Part shown: piece by piece, positions 42,924 to 52,100 of the stretch
How positions within the stretch are numbered: position 1 is the first letter of the stretch
Layout: each line of letters starts with the position of its first letter
DNA from: Azoarcus sp. L1K30
Lineage (GTDB): Bacteria > Pseudomonadota > Gammaproteobacteria > Burkholderiales > Rhodocyclaceae
Length of the DNA stretch: 64,000 nucleotides
NCBI RefSeq assembly: GCF_018122735.1
Contig: NZ_JAGRRD010000001.1
Location: 3,934,281-3,998,280 of the forward strand
Direction of reading: 5' to 3'
Position numbers and translations under genes: made by a program
The notes under the pieces: generated by a model
What the model was told of the DNA's origin: nothing
The model's input: only the letters and a program-made list of their open reading frames with translations
Database searches by the model: none

Positions 42924-44366
42924 ATGAGGCTGGAGCTGCGCCAGCGCTGGATGAGTGTCGGTCTGGGCCTGCTGGGGCTGATCGTGGCCGGGCTCATCAT
43001 TGTCGTTGGCAGCCTGTTCGAAGCCCGCCTGCAGGAGCGCGGGCAGGCGCAGGCGCTCTCCGAACTCTCCGGCTTGCGTGCGCGGCTCGAGGGCGAGCTG
43101 AACGGAGCGACGAACCTGACCGCCGGGCTGGTGGCCGAAGTGGCGATCAGTGGCCGGATCGGCCCCGGCCGTTTCGCTCAGCTCGCACGCGAACTGATGC
43201 AGTCCCGCAGTCTGCTGCGCAACATTACCCTCGCGCCGGACAACGTGATTGCAATGGTGTATCCGCTCGCGGGCAATGAGGCGGCCGTCGGCCTCGACCT
43301 GTTGAATCACCCCATTCAGGGCGCCATGACCCGTCGCATGCTCGAAACGGGCCACCCGGTGCTGGCAGGACCGGTCGAGCTGGTGCAGGGCGGGTTGGCC
43401 CTGATCCATCGCGTCCCCATCTTCCTGACGCCTCCGGGCGGGGCCCCGCGCAGTGGTCGATATTGGGGCTTGATGAGCACGCCAATCAATTTCGATCGTC
43501 TGCTGGCCGATGCCGGGCTGCTGGATCCTGATCTGCATCTCGCGCTCGCGTTGCGCGGTGTCGATGGGGCCGGACGTGACGGTGCCGTGTTTTGGGGGCG
43601 CGCCGATCTTTTCGATCGCGCCGACGCAGTGCAGCTCGAGGTGCGGGTGCTGGACGGTTCGTGGGTGCTGGCGGCCGTGCCGCTCAATCCGCCCGCGGGG
43701 GCAACCGAGGTGCGCTGGTGGTCACGTGTAGTAGGCGTTCTGTGCGCGGTGTTTGCATTGCTGTTGTCATGGCACATGTACCGTACTGCGCGGCAGCTCG
43801 AAAGCACGGAACAGCAGGTGCGTCATCTTGCGCTGCACGACAGCCTGACTGGCCTGGCAAACCGGGTGCTGCTCGAAGGGCGTTTCCGTCAGGCCGTGGA
43901 GTCGGCACGGCGCGAAGGACACAAGCTGGCGCTGTTGTACCTGGATCTGGATGATTTCAAGCCGATCAACGACCAGTATGGGCACGAGGCCGGCGACCAC
44001 GCCCTGCGCACGATCGCCGGGCGCATGGAGGGTCTCATGCGACAGAGCGATACTGTGGCACGTGTCGGCGGCGATGAGTTTGTCATTTTGCTTAACAAGG
44101 TGTCGTCCCTGGAAGACGCGTTCACGGTGGGCAATAAGCTTGCCGCTGCGCTGGCGGAGCCGCTGCAGGTGGACGGGCATGGTTTCGAGCTTGGCGCCAG
44201 CATCGGCGTCGCGGTGTTTCCTGATCATGCGGCAGCGCTCTACGACTTGATGCGCTTGGCCGATCAGGCAATGTACCGGGTGAAGGGGCGGGTTGGATGT
44301 CGCGTGGCGATTGCTTGTGACCCGGTGTCCGGAGATGCGGTTTCAGGCGAAGTCGGTAGGAATTAA
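42924..44366 (+). CDS. Membrane diguanylate cyclase with CHASE-type sensor
   Basis: A 480-residue protein. Two membrane segments (about residues 12-33 VGLGLLGLIVAGLIIVVGSLF and 272-290 VVGVLCAVFALLLSWHMY) flank a periplasmic CHASE-like sensor region with PLAGNEAAVGLDLL and IHRVPIFL. The C-terminal GGDEF domain has DSLTGLANRVLLEGRF, LDLDDFKPINDQYGHEAGD, the active-site GGDEF and, five residues before it, the inhibitory-site RQSD (RxxD). It makes c-di-GMP from two GTP. ATG 42924 follows GGGGGCGAGG. Confidence 0.92.
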   Translation: MRLELRQRWMSVGLGLLGLIVAGLIIVVGSLFEARLQERGQAQALSELSGLRARLEGELNGATNLTAGLVAEVAISGRIGPGRFAQLARELMQSRSLLRNITLAPDNVIAMVYPLAGNEAAVGLDLLNHPIQGAMTRRMLETGHPVLAGPVELVQGGLALIHRVPIFLTPPGGAPRSGRYWGLMSTPINFDRLLADAGLLDPDLHLALALRGVDGAGRDGAVFWGRADLFDRADAVQLEVRVLDGSWVLAAVPLNPPAGATEVRWWSRVVGVLCAVFALLLSWHMYRTARQLESTEQQVRHLALHDSLTGLANRVLLEGRFRQAVESARREGHKLALLYLDLDDFKPINDQYGHEAGDHALRTIAGRMEGLMRQSDTVARVGGDEFVILLNKVSSLEDAFTVGNKLAAALAEPLQVDGHGFELGASIGVAVFPDHAAALYDLMRLADQAMYRVKGRVGCRVAIACDPVSGDAVSGEVGRN

Positions 44367-44435
44367 CAGCCTCTTGTCGGCGGGTTGGCTACAATCTGCG
44401 CATCGTTGCGCCACCGACCGGACTATTTGAACATC

Positions 44436-47240
44436 ATGAGATTCCGCATTTCCCGCGCGCTTGGCTATGCGGCGCTGCTGCTTTCCACATTCGCAGCGCC
44501 GGTTCATGCCGATACGGTTGCGGCCAGCCGCTACTATGAAGATGGCTTGTCGCGCTTCGGCAAGCAGGACGTGCAGGGCGCCATCATCCAGCTCAAGAAC
44601 GCCTTGCAGCAGGATCGCAGCATGCTCGCCGCGCATTTGCTGCTGGCCAAGGCTTATCTGGTCGACGGTGATGTAGGACCCGCTGAAGTAGAGTTTCGTG
44701 AGGCACTCAAGCTGGGGGTGAATCGGGCCGAAGTGGCCGTGCCGTTGGGGCGAATCTACCTGATGCAGGGCAGGTCTCAAGTCCTGCTCGATTCGGTCGC
44801 TGCCGAGGGCCTGCCGGCTGCGACGCGACTCGAGGTGCTCGTGCTGCGAGGCAAGGCCTACGCCGCGCTTGGCAAGCTCCCGGAGGCCTCCAGTAGTTTC
44901 GCCGAAGCGCGTGCGATCGATCCGGGGTCCGTGATTCCCCTGGTCGCCGAGGTGCCGGTGTTGCTGGCGAACGGCAAGGGCGAGGACGCGAGCAAGGTGG
45001 CAGCTCGGGCGGTTGAACTGGCGCCGGCCGACGCCGAAGCACTGAATGCCCGTGCGTCGGTTGCGCATGCAACCGGACTACTGGCCAACGCGCTGAAGGA
45101 TTACGAGCGGGCGATCGAGTTGCAGCCGAAGTTCCTCGATGCGCGCGTGGCGCGCGCCGGCATCCTGATCGACATTGGACGCGATGCGGATGCCGCCAGG
45201 GATCTGGAAGAGGTGGTGCGATTTGCGCCGACCGAACCGCGGGTGGCCTACCTTCGGGCGCTTCTTGCCGGCAGACGGGGCGATGCGCAAGCGGCGGGCG
45301 TACTGCTCGAAGATGCGGCAAGGCTCGTCGATGCGCTGCCGGCCGAATGGGTTGCGGGCCAGGAGCAGTTATTGATGGTTGGCGCGCTTGCGCATCACGC
45401 GGGACGCCAATACGAAAAGGCACGCAAGTATCTCGATGTGCTGGTGACGAGGTATCCGCGCAATCCCGGCGCGCGCAAGCTGCTCGCCGCCGTGTATATC
45501 GATACGGCGGACTACCCTCGAGCCACGGACTTGCTGGAAAACGTCTTGCGCCTGCAGCCGGATGATCCGCAGGCACTATACCTGCTCGGACGCGCCTACC
45601 TCGGACTGAAGCGTTACGCGAAGGCCACGGCGCTGCTCGAGAAGGCGGTATCGCTCGGCGGGGCGGATCCCGGTCTGCGTGCGACGTTGGGATTCAGCCA
45701 GCTTGGTCAGAATGATACGGTTGCGGCGATCGGGAATCTCCAGGGGGCCTTCGACAAGACGCCTGACGATTTTTCGCTGGCGCTCGCTTTGGCAAATCTG
45801 CACATGCAACATGGCGAGACAAAGAAGGCGCTCGACGTCGCTCAACGTGCCAGCGAGGCAATGCCGTCGAATCCAGCGGTGCAGAACCTGCTGGGGGTCG
45901 TGAAGGGGGCCACCAAGGACCTTGCGGGCGCACGCAGGGCCTACCAGGCGGCGCTGAAGATCGACCCCGGATTCAATTCCGCCCGACTCAACCTGGCACG
46001 CGTCGATATTGCCGAAGGGCGCCTGGCCGAGGCGAGGAAAACCTACGCCGACATGCTGCGGACCAACAAGCGCGATGCGATTGCGATGTACGAATTTGCC
46101 ATCCTGGAGCAGGGAGCAGGGCGCAAGGACGAGGCCCTGAGATGGATCGAGAAGGCTGCGGCCGAGCAGCCCAGTGACGTGAAAATCGGCTTGGCCTTGA
46201 TCGAAATGCGTGCTGTTGCGGGTGACAAGCTTGCCGCCCGTGATGCCGCGCGCGCCCTGTCGTCCCGGCGGAGTGGAGATCTGACCGTACTGGAGGCTCT
46301 GGCGCGGGCGGAGCTGGATGTCGGGGCGATCAAACCGGCCCAGCAGGTGCTGAAGGATATGACGCGTCTAGCTGAATTCGATGCAGCCGCCTTGGTCCGG
46401 ATCGGTTACCTGCAAATTGCCGCTTCGGACTTCAGCGCGGCTGCCTACAGCGCGCAAAAGGCCTTGCAGGGTCGTCCCGACGACGCCGACGCAATGGTCC
46501 TTGCTGTTGAGGTGGCGCTGGCTGCGAAGGACCTGAGTCAGGCCGACAAATGGTTGGGCCAGTTGCGGGCACGCCATCCGGCGAACGTGAAGGGGGCGAA
46601 ACTGGCCGGCGACATCGCCATGGCGCGCAAAGACTTCAAGGCCGCCGCTGCTGCTTACCGCAGCGCATTCGCGCTGACGCCAACGAGCGAGCTCGTTCTG
46701 CGACAAGCCGCTGTGTTCGCGATCCAGGGCGAGCCGGCCGGTGCAGTGCCGCTGTTGAGTCAGTGGTTGAAGGCGCATCCGGAAGACGATGTCGCAAGGC
46801 GGGGTCTCGCCGATTTTCTTGCGCAGGCGCGTGACTGGGCAGCGGCTAAACGGGAATATACGAAACTGCTGGACAGGAAGGCCGGTGACGAGAGTCTGTA
46901 CAACAACCTGGCAAACGTCCTGATCATGCTCGGTGATCCCGCCGCGGTGACGATGGCCGAGCGATCCGTCGCCAGTGCGCCAGGCGACGGCAATGCGAGG
47001 GATACACTGGGTTGGGCGCTGGCGCAGCAGGGCCGACTTGAAGAGGCCTTGCCCCACCTGCGCGAGGCGCGGCTGCGCATTCCCGGCAGTGTGGAAGTCA
47101 AATGGCATCTGGGCTATGTGCTGGCGCGGCTCGAGCGGCGAGCCGAAGCACGTCAGGAGCTTGAGGCGGCCTTGTCGCAAGGTCAGCGCTTCGAAGGCGA
47201 TGTCGACGCGCGCGCGCTGCTGCGAAACGTCAGTCAATAG
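44436..47240 (+). CDS. prsT: PrsT: PEP-CTERM system TPR-repeat protein
   Basis: A 934-residue protein with a signal peptide (MRFRISRALGYAALLLSTFAAPVHA|D) and then a near-continuous array of TPR units to the end, ending with GDVDARALLRNVSQ. Length and layout match the PrsT family found next to exosortase (XrtA) systems. Related PrsT proteins are usually lipoproteins with a Cys after the signal peptide, but here no lipobox Cys is present. The ATG at 44436 begins the signal peptide. No exosortase or EPS biosynthesis genes lie in the window; it is followed by a PEP-CTERM protein gene. Confidence 0.88.
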   Translation: MRFRISRALGYAALLLSTFAAPVHADTVAASRYYEDGLSRFGKQDVQGAIIQLKNALQQDRSMLAAHLLLAKAYLVDGDVGPAEVEFREALKLGVNRAEVAVPLGRIYLMQGRSQVLLDSVAAEGLPAATRLEVLVLRGKAYAALGKLPEASSSFAEARAIDPGSVIPLVAEVPVLLANGKGEDASKVAARAVELAPADAEALNARASVAHATGLLANALKDYERAIELQPKFLDARVARAGILIDIGRDADAARDLEEVVRFAPTEPRVAYLRALLAGRRGDAQAAGVLLEDAARLVDALPAEWVAGQEQLLMVGALAHHAGRQYEKARKYLDVLVTRYPRNPGARKLLAAVYIDTADYPRATDLLENVLRLQPDDPQALYLLGRAYLGLKRYAKATALLEKAVSLGGADPGLRATLGFSQLGQNDTVAAIGNLQGAFDKTPDDFSLALALANLHMQHGETKKALDVAQRASEAMPSNPAVQNLLGVVKGATKDLAGARRAYQAALKIDPGFNSARLNLARVDIAEGRLAEARKTYADMLRTNKRDAIAMYEFAILEQGAGRKDEALRWIEKAAAEQPSDVKIGLALIEMRAVAGDKLAARDAARALSSRRSGDLTVLEALARAELDVGAIKPAQQVLKDMTRLAEFDAAALVRIGYLQIAASDFSAAAYSAQKALQGRPDDADAMVLAVEVALAAKDLSQADKWLGQLRARHPANVKGAKLAGDIAMARKDFKAAAAAYRSAFALTPTSELVLRQAAVFAIQGEPAGAVPLLSQWLKAHPEDDVARRGLADFLAQARDWAAAKREYTKLLDRKAGDESLYNNLANVLIMLGDPAAVTMAERSVASAPGDGNARDTLGWALAQQGRLEEALPHLREARLRIPGSVEVKWHLGYVLARLERRAEARQELEAALSQGQRFEGDVDARALLRNVSQ

Positions 47241-47264
47241 CCGTGTCGACGTTTTTTACACTAC

Positions 47265-47274
47265 GAACCGGTTC
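47265..47274. promoter_or_regulatory. Palindrome upstream of the PEP-CTERM gene's sigma-54 promoter
   Basis: GAACCGGTTC is a perfect ten-base palindrome about 58 bases upstream of the -24 element. It is a candidate binding site for an enhancer-binding protein such as PrsR; this is inference. Confidence 0.4.
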
Positions 47275-47322
47275 AAGTGGGGTTTTGTAATTAAGTCAAT
47301 GATTTTAAGGCTAAATTATTGT

Positions 47323-47339
47323 TTGGCGTAGTTTTTGCT
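47323..47339 (+). promoter_or_regulatory. Sigma-54-type promoter of the PEP-CTERM gene
   Basis: TTGGCGTAGTTTTTGCT has GG and GC exactly ten bases apart, with TTGC at -12. About 8 of 11 consensus positions match. It predicts a transcript starting about 47350, about 20 bases before the ATG. PrsK/PrsR with RpoN is a known control of PEP-CTERM genes in Zoogloea and relatives. Confidence 0.65.
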
Positions 47340-47370
47340 AAGACTAGCCAAAATGCTGAGGATCTTCAAA

Positions 47371-48141
47371 ATGAAAAAACAGACCGCAATTGCGCTTCTT
47401 GTGTCGGGGCTATCGGTTTTTAGCGGTTCGGCGTCGGCCGCATGGAACTGGGATTTGAGTTGTGGGACGTTCGCCTGCAGTCAGACGACATCCGCGTCGC
47501 AGACCAGTACGCCGACAGGCGGTCCCGCGGTGACTGTGACGGGCTGGAGTGGCGTCAATTCAGGCAGTTCCCTCGCTCAGGGTTACATCGAGAGTTGGAA
47601 TGGCGTTGGTGTTCAATACAGCGGCGAGTCGTCGGCGAGCCCGAATCACGCCATGGACAACAATGGCCAGTTTGAGTCGATTCTGTTGAATTTCGGTGGT
47701 TCGAGTATCAATCTGAGTTCAGCAAGTCTTGGATGGGTCTATAACAATGACGCGCGGCGGTCGGACTTCTTTGTCCTGGCGTACACCGGCGCAGCGCCCT
47801 TCAACGGCAGTCTGGCAGGCAAGAGCTACGCGGATCTGCTGACCGTCGGTAGCGGGTGGACCTTGATCGGAAATTCCGGTGGAAGCGGTGCGGGCGCCTA
47901 TGGGCTTGCTTCGGGGTCGATTTATTCGAGCTTCTGGCTGATTGGTGCGGGTGCGGTGTCCGGCACGTCGGTCGGTTATGGCAGCAATAATTACTACGAC
48001 TACATGAAGGTTGCGAGCGTCGGTGGGAGCGTGAAGCCACCGTCGACGGACAACAAGGTGCCGGAGCCTGGTTCGCTGGCACTTGCCGGTCTTGGCCTGC
48101 TGGGCTTGATCGGTGCGAGCCGTCGCAAGGTTCGCGACTGA
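47371..48141 (+). CDS. PEP-CTERM exported protein
   Basis: A 256-residue protein. The signal peptide MKKQTAIALLVSGLSVFSGSASA is followed by WNWDLSC, Ser/Gly/Asn/Thr-rich sequence (SQTTSASQTSTPTGG), and a C-terminal sorting signal VPEPGSLALAG...GASRRK. The low-complexity Gly/Ser body resembles many secreted PEP-CTERM proteins. It is probably exported and processed by an exosortase, and may associate with extracellular polysaccharide. The start is ATG 47371; the in-frame ATG at 47353 would add a stretch outside the signal peptide. Confidence 0.9.
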   Translation: MKKQTAIALLVSGLSVFSGSASAAWNWDLSCGTFACSQTTSASQTSTPTGGPAVTVTGWSGVNSGSSLAQGYIESWNGVGVQYSGESSASPNHAMDNNGQFESILLNFGGSSINLSSASLGWVYNNDARRSDFFVLAYTGAAPFNGSLAGKSYADLLTVGSGWTLIGNSGGSGAGAYGLASGSIYSSFWLIGAGAVSGTSVGYGSNNYYDYMKVASVGGSVKPPSTDNKVPEPGSLALAGLGLLGLIGASRRKVRD

Positions 48142-48173
48142 CATCGCTGCGGCCCTGGAAAGAAAGGCTAATA

Positions 48174-48200
48174 AAATCGGCGCCGATCTGGCGCCGATTT
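48174..48200 (-). terminator. Shared terminator between the PEP-CTERM gene and the ABC exporter gene
   Basis: AAATCGGCGCC (48174-48184) and GGCGCCGATTT (48190-48200) form a perfect 11-base stem with loop GATCT. The minus strand then runs into TTTTATT, so it terminates the ABC exporter; it can also stop the PEP-CTERM transcript. Confidence 0.8.
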
Positions 48201-48204
48201 CCGT

Positions 48205-50019
48205 TTACCCGAGGGCTGACTGCTCGTTCTCTTCTTGTTGCTGTAGCAACCACATCTGCGAGTACGCGCCCGCTCGTGCAAGCAGTTCGCCGTGTTTGCC
48301 TCGCTCCACGATCCGTCCCTGGTCCAGCACAATAATCTCGTCCGCGTTCATGACGGTCGAAAGCCGGTGTGCGATCACCAGTGCGGTGCGCCCCGTCGCG
48401 GCGAGTTCGATCTGGGCCTGGATAGCCTTCTCCGTCTTCGAGTCCAGTGCGGAGGTTGCTTCGTCAAAGATCAGGATGGCCGGGTTCTTCAGTAGTGCGC
48501 GCGCGATGGCAACACGTTGCTTCTCGCCGCCCGACAATTTCAGGCCGCGTTCGCCGACGCGGGTGTCGTAGCCGTCGGGCAGGCGTCGTATGAATTCGGT
48601 GAGCTGTGCGGCGCGGGCAGCGGCCTCGACCTCTTCCCGGCTTGCGCTAGGGCGGCCGTACTGGATGTTGTAGCGCAGGGTGTCGTTGAACAGCACTGTG
48701 TCCTGCGGCACGATGCCGATTGCTGCGCGGAGGCTGTCCTGGGTAAGTTGGCGGAGATCATGGCCGTTGACGCGGATGGCGCCCGTTTGGACGTCGTAAA
48801 AGCGGTACAGGAGTCTCGCCAGCGTGGATTTGCCTGACCCCGAGTGGCCGACTATGGCGACGGTGCGGCCGGCGGCGACCTCGAAATCGACGTCGAACAG
48901 GATGGGGCGCTTGGCGTCGTAGGCAAATCCGACCTGGTCGAATCGAAGGCTTGCGGGGCCTGGAAGAAGGGTGAGTGCGTCAGGCGCGTCGGCGATCTCG
49001 CGATTCTCGTGCATCAGTCCGAACATGCGCTCGATGTCGGTCAGTGCCTGCCGCAACTCGCGATAGATGACGCCGAGAAAATTGAGCGGGATGTAGAGCT
49101 GGATCATGAAGGCATTAACGAGCACGATGTCGCCAATCGTCATGGTGCCGTTGGCAACGCGGCTGGCGGCCTGCCACATCATCGCCGTTACGCCGACCGC
49201 AATGATGGCGGCCTGCCCGATGTTGAGTCCTGATAGCGAGTACTGGTTGCGGATCTGTGCGGCGGTCCATTTGCCCAATTCCTGATCGTAGCGCCGTGCC
49301 TCGTATTCCTCGTTATTGAAGTATTTCACCGTTTCGAAATTGATCAGGCTGTCTATGGCGCGTGCGTTTGCAGCCGAATCGAGTTCGTTTGCCTGTCGTC
49401 TGAGGGTGGTTCGCCAGTTGGTGACCCGGACCGTGAAGACGATGTAGACCGTCAGGGTAGCAAGTGTGATGAGGGCGAATACGGCATCGTATTGCACCAG
49501 CAGGATGCTCATGACCAGGCCGATTTCCACCAGTGTGGGCAGGATGGAATACAGTGTGTAGCTGATCAGCGAGCCGATTGAGCGCGTGCCGCGCTCGATG
49601 TCGCGCGTCAGTCCGCCGGTCTGGCGCTCGAGGTGGAAGCGCAGGCTCAGTGCATGCAGATGGCGGAACAGGCGTAATGTGATCTCCCTTACTGCCTGCT
49701 GCGTCACGCGCGCGAACAGGATTTCGCGCAGTTCGGTGAAGAGGGAGGTCGAAAAGCGCAGTACGCCATAGGCCAGCAGCACGGCGGCTGGCACGACGAC
49801 GAACGCCTGTGGGGTCGTGAGAGAAAGCGCGTCGATCAGGTGCTTGAAAGTGATCGGTACGGTCACGTTGGCGCCCTTGGCCGCGAGCAGGCAGGAGAGC
49901 GCAAGGCTTACCCGGAGCTTGTACGCCCAGATGAATGGAATCAGGCTCCTGATTGTTTGCCAGTCGCGTCGTTCCCCGGTTTCAGGTGCGGGTAGGGCAG
50001 AGGCTGCAGGGCGTCTCAT
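48205..50019 (-). CDS. Atm1-type ABC exporter (fused permease/ATPase)
   Basis: A 604-residue half-transporter. The N-terminal six-helix permease (residues ~30-320) contains NFETVKYFNNEEYEARRYD, typical of Atm1/HMT. The C-terminal ATPase has Walker A GHSGSGKST, signature LSGGEKQR, and Walker B ILIFDEATSALD. Atm1-type transporters export glutathione polysulfide or Fe-S precursors or heavy-metal thiolates. ATG 50019 overlaps the stop of a short upstream frame (50016-50237), which I do not support as a gene. It is followed by a terminator and is divergent from the tRNA-tuf promoter. Confidence 0.9.
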   Translation of the reverse strand: MRRPAASALPAPETGERRDWQTIRSLIPFIWAYKLRVSLALSCLLAAKGANVTVPITFKHLIDALSLTTPQAFVVVPAAVLLAYGVLRFSTSLFTELREILFARVTQQAVREITLRLFRHLHALSLRFHLERQTGGLTRDIERGTRSIGSLISYTLYSILPTLVEIGLVMSILLVQYDAVFALITLATLTVYIVFTVRVTNWRTTLRRQANELDSAANARAIDSLINFETVKYFNNEEYEARRYDQELGKWTAAQIRNQYSLSGLNIGQAAIIAVGVTAMMWQAASRVANGTMTIGDIVLVNAFMIQLYIPLNFLGVIYRELRQALTDIERMFGLMHENREIADAPDALTLLPGPASLRFDQVGFAYDAKRPILFDVDFEVAAGRTVAIVGHSGSGKSTLARLLYRFYDVQTGAIRVNGHDLRQLTQDSLRAAIGIVPQDTVLFNDTLRYNIQYGRPSASREEVEAAARAAQLTEFIRRLPDGYDTRVGERGLKLSGGEKQRVAIARALLKNPAILIFDEATSALDSKTEKAIQAQIELAATGRTALVIAHRLSTVMNADEIIVLDQGRIVERGKHGELLARAGAYSQMWLLQQQEENEQSALG

Positions 50020-50244
50020 GTGGGGTCCTGTGTTTTCTTTGGGGTGGCTGCAGGTTCAGATGGCGGCCGGCGGTTTGTTGCCATTTTGGCCCAGAGCTCA
50101 CCTCCCCGGTTGATTTGGCGCGCGGGTGCGTTCGTACGGAGGATGTTCGCGATCTGCATCAGGAGCCGGAGGTTTGGAAAGCTTGGTGTCGGCTTGCAGG
50201 TCATGGTCAAGCGCAAATATTTTTGAAGTTTTTTCACGAATCAT

Positions 50245-50273
50245 TTGACAGACCCTGAATCCACCTCTATAGT
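50245..50273 (+). promoter_or_regulatory. Sigma-70 promoter of the tRNA-tuf operon
   Basis: TTGACA (50245-50250) and TATAGT (50268-50273) are 17 bases apart. The following GCGGGGC is a GC-rich discriminator, typical of stringently controlled stable-RNA promoters. tRNA-Tyr starts at 50290. Confidence 0.88.
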
Positions 50274-50289
50274 GCGGGGCTTCGCGCTT

Positions 50290-50375
<86 letters not shown>

Positions 50376-50448
50376 GCACATTTCGTTGTGCTGTTGTAGT
50401 TTGCGGCACGCGAAGCGGTTGTAGAGAGTCAGCTGGCGTTTGGCATGT

Positions 50449-50522
50449 GCGGGTGTAGCTCAATGGTAGAGCAGAAGCCTTCCAAGCTTATGACGAGGGT
50501 TCGATTCCCTTCACCCGCTCCA
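50449..50522 (+). tRNA. tRNA-Gly (anticodon UCC)
   Basis: A 74-nucleotide tRNA. The acceptor GCGGGTG pairs with CACCCGC; the anticodon TCC is at 50481-50483; the T-arm has GGTTCGATTCC; CCA is encoded at the end. Confidence 0.97.
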
Positions 50523-50544
50523 GTTTAGTAGTACAGGTTTCGGC

Positions 50545-50619
<75 letters not shown>

Positions 50620-50697
50620 CTTCTATCTGCCTCGTCCGACGTGACGGTGTCGGAGTCATCGCTTCGAAAATTCTGATTCTGATTAAAGGGTGTCGAT

Positions 50698-50942
50698 ATG
50701 GCTAAGAGCAAGTTTGAGCGTACGAAGCCGCACGTAAACGTTGGCACGATTGGCCACGTTGACCACGGCAAGACGACGCTGACCGCGGCAATCACGACGA
50801 TTCTGTCGAAGAAGTTCGGTGGTGAGGCGAAGGCCTACGACCAGATCGACGCTGCGCCGGAAGAGAAGGCACGTGGTATCACGATCAACACGGAGGCGGT
50901 CGTACGGTTGGCGCCGGTGTCGTCGCCAAGATCATCGAGTAA
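50698..50942 (+). pseudogene. tuf: tuf (EF-Tu) with its middle deleted
   Basis: The first 65 codons are normal EF-Tu ([27 protein letters not shown], then [12 protein letters not shown]). At about 50893 they jump to the last ~16 codons ([15 protein letters not shown], stop at 50942) in a different frame. EF-Tu normally has about 396 codons, so about 946 bases are missing, and the reading frame breaks. EF-Tu is essential, and betaproteobacteria have two nearly identical tuf copies. The second, after fusA, would lie just beyond this window. This is therefore most likely an assembly collapse, not a real deletion. In the real genome the gene would make elongation factor Tu, which delivers aminoacyl-tRNA to the ribosome. 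Confidence 0.93.
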
Positions 50943-51004
50943 TCGCTCAGGCGATTGATCGATCAGGAGCGCATCCGTAAGGGTGCGCTTTGTAGTCTCT
51001 GCTG

Positions 51005-51081
51005 CAGGGGTATAGCTCAACTGGCAGAGCGTCGGTCTCCAAAACCGAAGGTTGGGGGTTCGATTCCCTCTGCCCCTGCCA
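51005..51081 (+). tRNA. tRNA-Trp (anticodon CCA)
   Basis: A 77-nucleotide tRNA. The acceptor AGGGGTA pairs with TGCCCCT; the anticodon CCA is at 51038-51040; the T-arm has GGGTTCGATTCCC; the end CCA is encoded. It sits between tuf and secE as usual. Confidence 0.97.
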
Positions 51082-51107
51082 CAATTTTTCCGGAAGTCAT
51101 TACCTCG

Positions 51108-51455
51108 ATGGCCGATAAGTTGAAGTTCGCGCTGGCTCTGGCACTGGTTGCGGCCGGCGTGGTCGGCTTTTACCTCCTTTCCGAGCAGGCGCTGGTGTTG
51201 CGTGTACTCAGCGTGCTGGCTGGTCTGGGTGCGGGTCTTGCTGTTGCCTGGTATTCCGAAGCGGGTCGCCGTTTCGTCGAGTTCGCGCGCGAAGCCGTTG
51301 TCGAGACCAAGAAGGTGGTATGGCCCAGCCGCAAAGAAACCGTCCAGACCACCGGTCTGGTTTTTGCGTTCGTTGTGGTAATGGCCCTTTTCCTCTGGCT
51401 GACCGACAAGAGTCTGGAATGGGTGCTGTATGACCTGATTCTGGGCTGGAAATGA
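51108..51455 (+). CDS. secE: Preprotein translocase subunit SecE
   Basis: A 115-residue SecE of the long, three-helix form: hydrophobic segments near residues 6-24, 31-50 and 84-103. The conserved cytoplasmic/third-helix block is [33 protein letters not shown]. It supports SecY in protein export. The start is ATG 51108; the frame open from 50955 crosses tRNA-Trp and is rejected. Its stop overlaps the NusG region. Confidence 0.95.
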   Translation: MADKLKFALALALVAAGVVGFYLLSEQALVLRVLSVLAGLGAGLAVAWYSEAGRRFVEFAREAVVETKKVVWPSRKETVQTTGLVFAFVVVMALFLWLTDKSLEWVLYDLILGWK

Positions 51456-51457
51456 TC

Positions 51458-51991
51458 ATGACAAAGCGCTGGTATGTAGTGCACGCCTATTCGGGCTTCG
51501 AAAAGTCCGTACAGCGTGCGCTCGTTGATCGCATCGCCCGTGCCGGGATGCAGGATGCTTTCGGGCAGATCCTGGTGCCGGTCGAGGAAGTGGTCGAGAT
51601 GAAGGGCGGTCAGAAGAGCATTACTGAACGCAAGTTTTTCCCGGGTTATGTGCTCGTGGAAATGGAAATGAACGACGAGTCCTGGCACCTCGTCAAGTCG
51701 ACACCCAAGGTTACCGGCTTTGTCGGTGGTACCGCGAACAAGCCTTCTCCGATTACCGAGAAGGAAGTCGACAAGATCATGCAGCAGATGCAGGAAGGTG
51801 TCGAGAAGCCGCGTCCGAAGGTGCTGTTCGAGACTGGCGAAGTGGTTCGGGTCAAGGAAGGTCCCTTCACCGATTTTCATGGTGCGGTCGAAGACGTCAA
51901 CTACGAAAAGAGCAAGTTGCGGGTGGCGGTGACCATTTTTGGTCGCTCGACGCCGGTGGAACTGGATTTCGCCCAGGTCGAAAAGACCTGA
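51458..51991 (+). CDS. nusG: Transcription antitermination protein NusG
   Basis: A 177-residue Nus[45 protein letters not shown], and the KOW segment [31 protein letters not shown]. It couples RNA polymerase with ribosomes and Rho. ATG 51458 is preferred; an ATG at 51452 overlaps the secE stop but has no spaced ribosome site. Confidence 0.96.
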   Translation: MTKRWYVVHAYSGFEKSVQRALVDRIARAGMQDAFGQILVPVEEVVEMKGGQKSITERKFFPGYVLVEMEMNDESWHLVKSTPKVTGFVGGTANKPSPITEKEVDKIMQQMQEGVEKPRPKVLFETGEVVRVKEGPFTDFHGAVEDVNYEKSKLRVAVTIFGRSTPVELDFAQVEKT

Positions 51992-52000
51992 GCGCAAGAA

Positions 52001-52043
52001 GGCGGGCGCGTTGCGCCCGCCATTGCCCGTTCACGCGGGCAAT
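52001..52043 (+). promoter_or_regulatory. Twin hairpins between nusG and rplK
   Basis: GGCGGGCGC/GCGCCCGCC (52001-52021, loop GTT) and ATTGCCCG/CGGGCAAT (52022-52043) form two back-to-back hairpins without a U-run. They may attenuate or protect the mRNA. The ~60 bases after them, before the rplK start, could contain the L1 feedback site, which I could not define. Confidence 0.55.
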
Positions 52044-52100
52044 GCGAGGAGCGTCGGCATGTAGTCGGCGCGCTAGCACTCATCACAGGAGCAAGCCGCA

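Noticed and set aside
50016-50237. 73-codon minus-strand ORF that ends at the ABC exporter start
   Set aside because: Its stop overlaps the exporter ATG, but its composition is unlike a real protein and its start lies beside the tRNA-tuf promoter.
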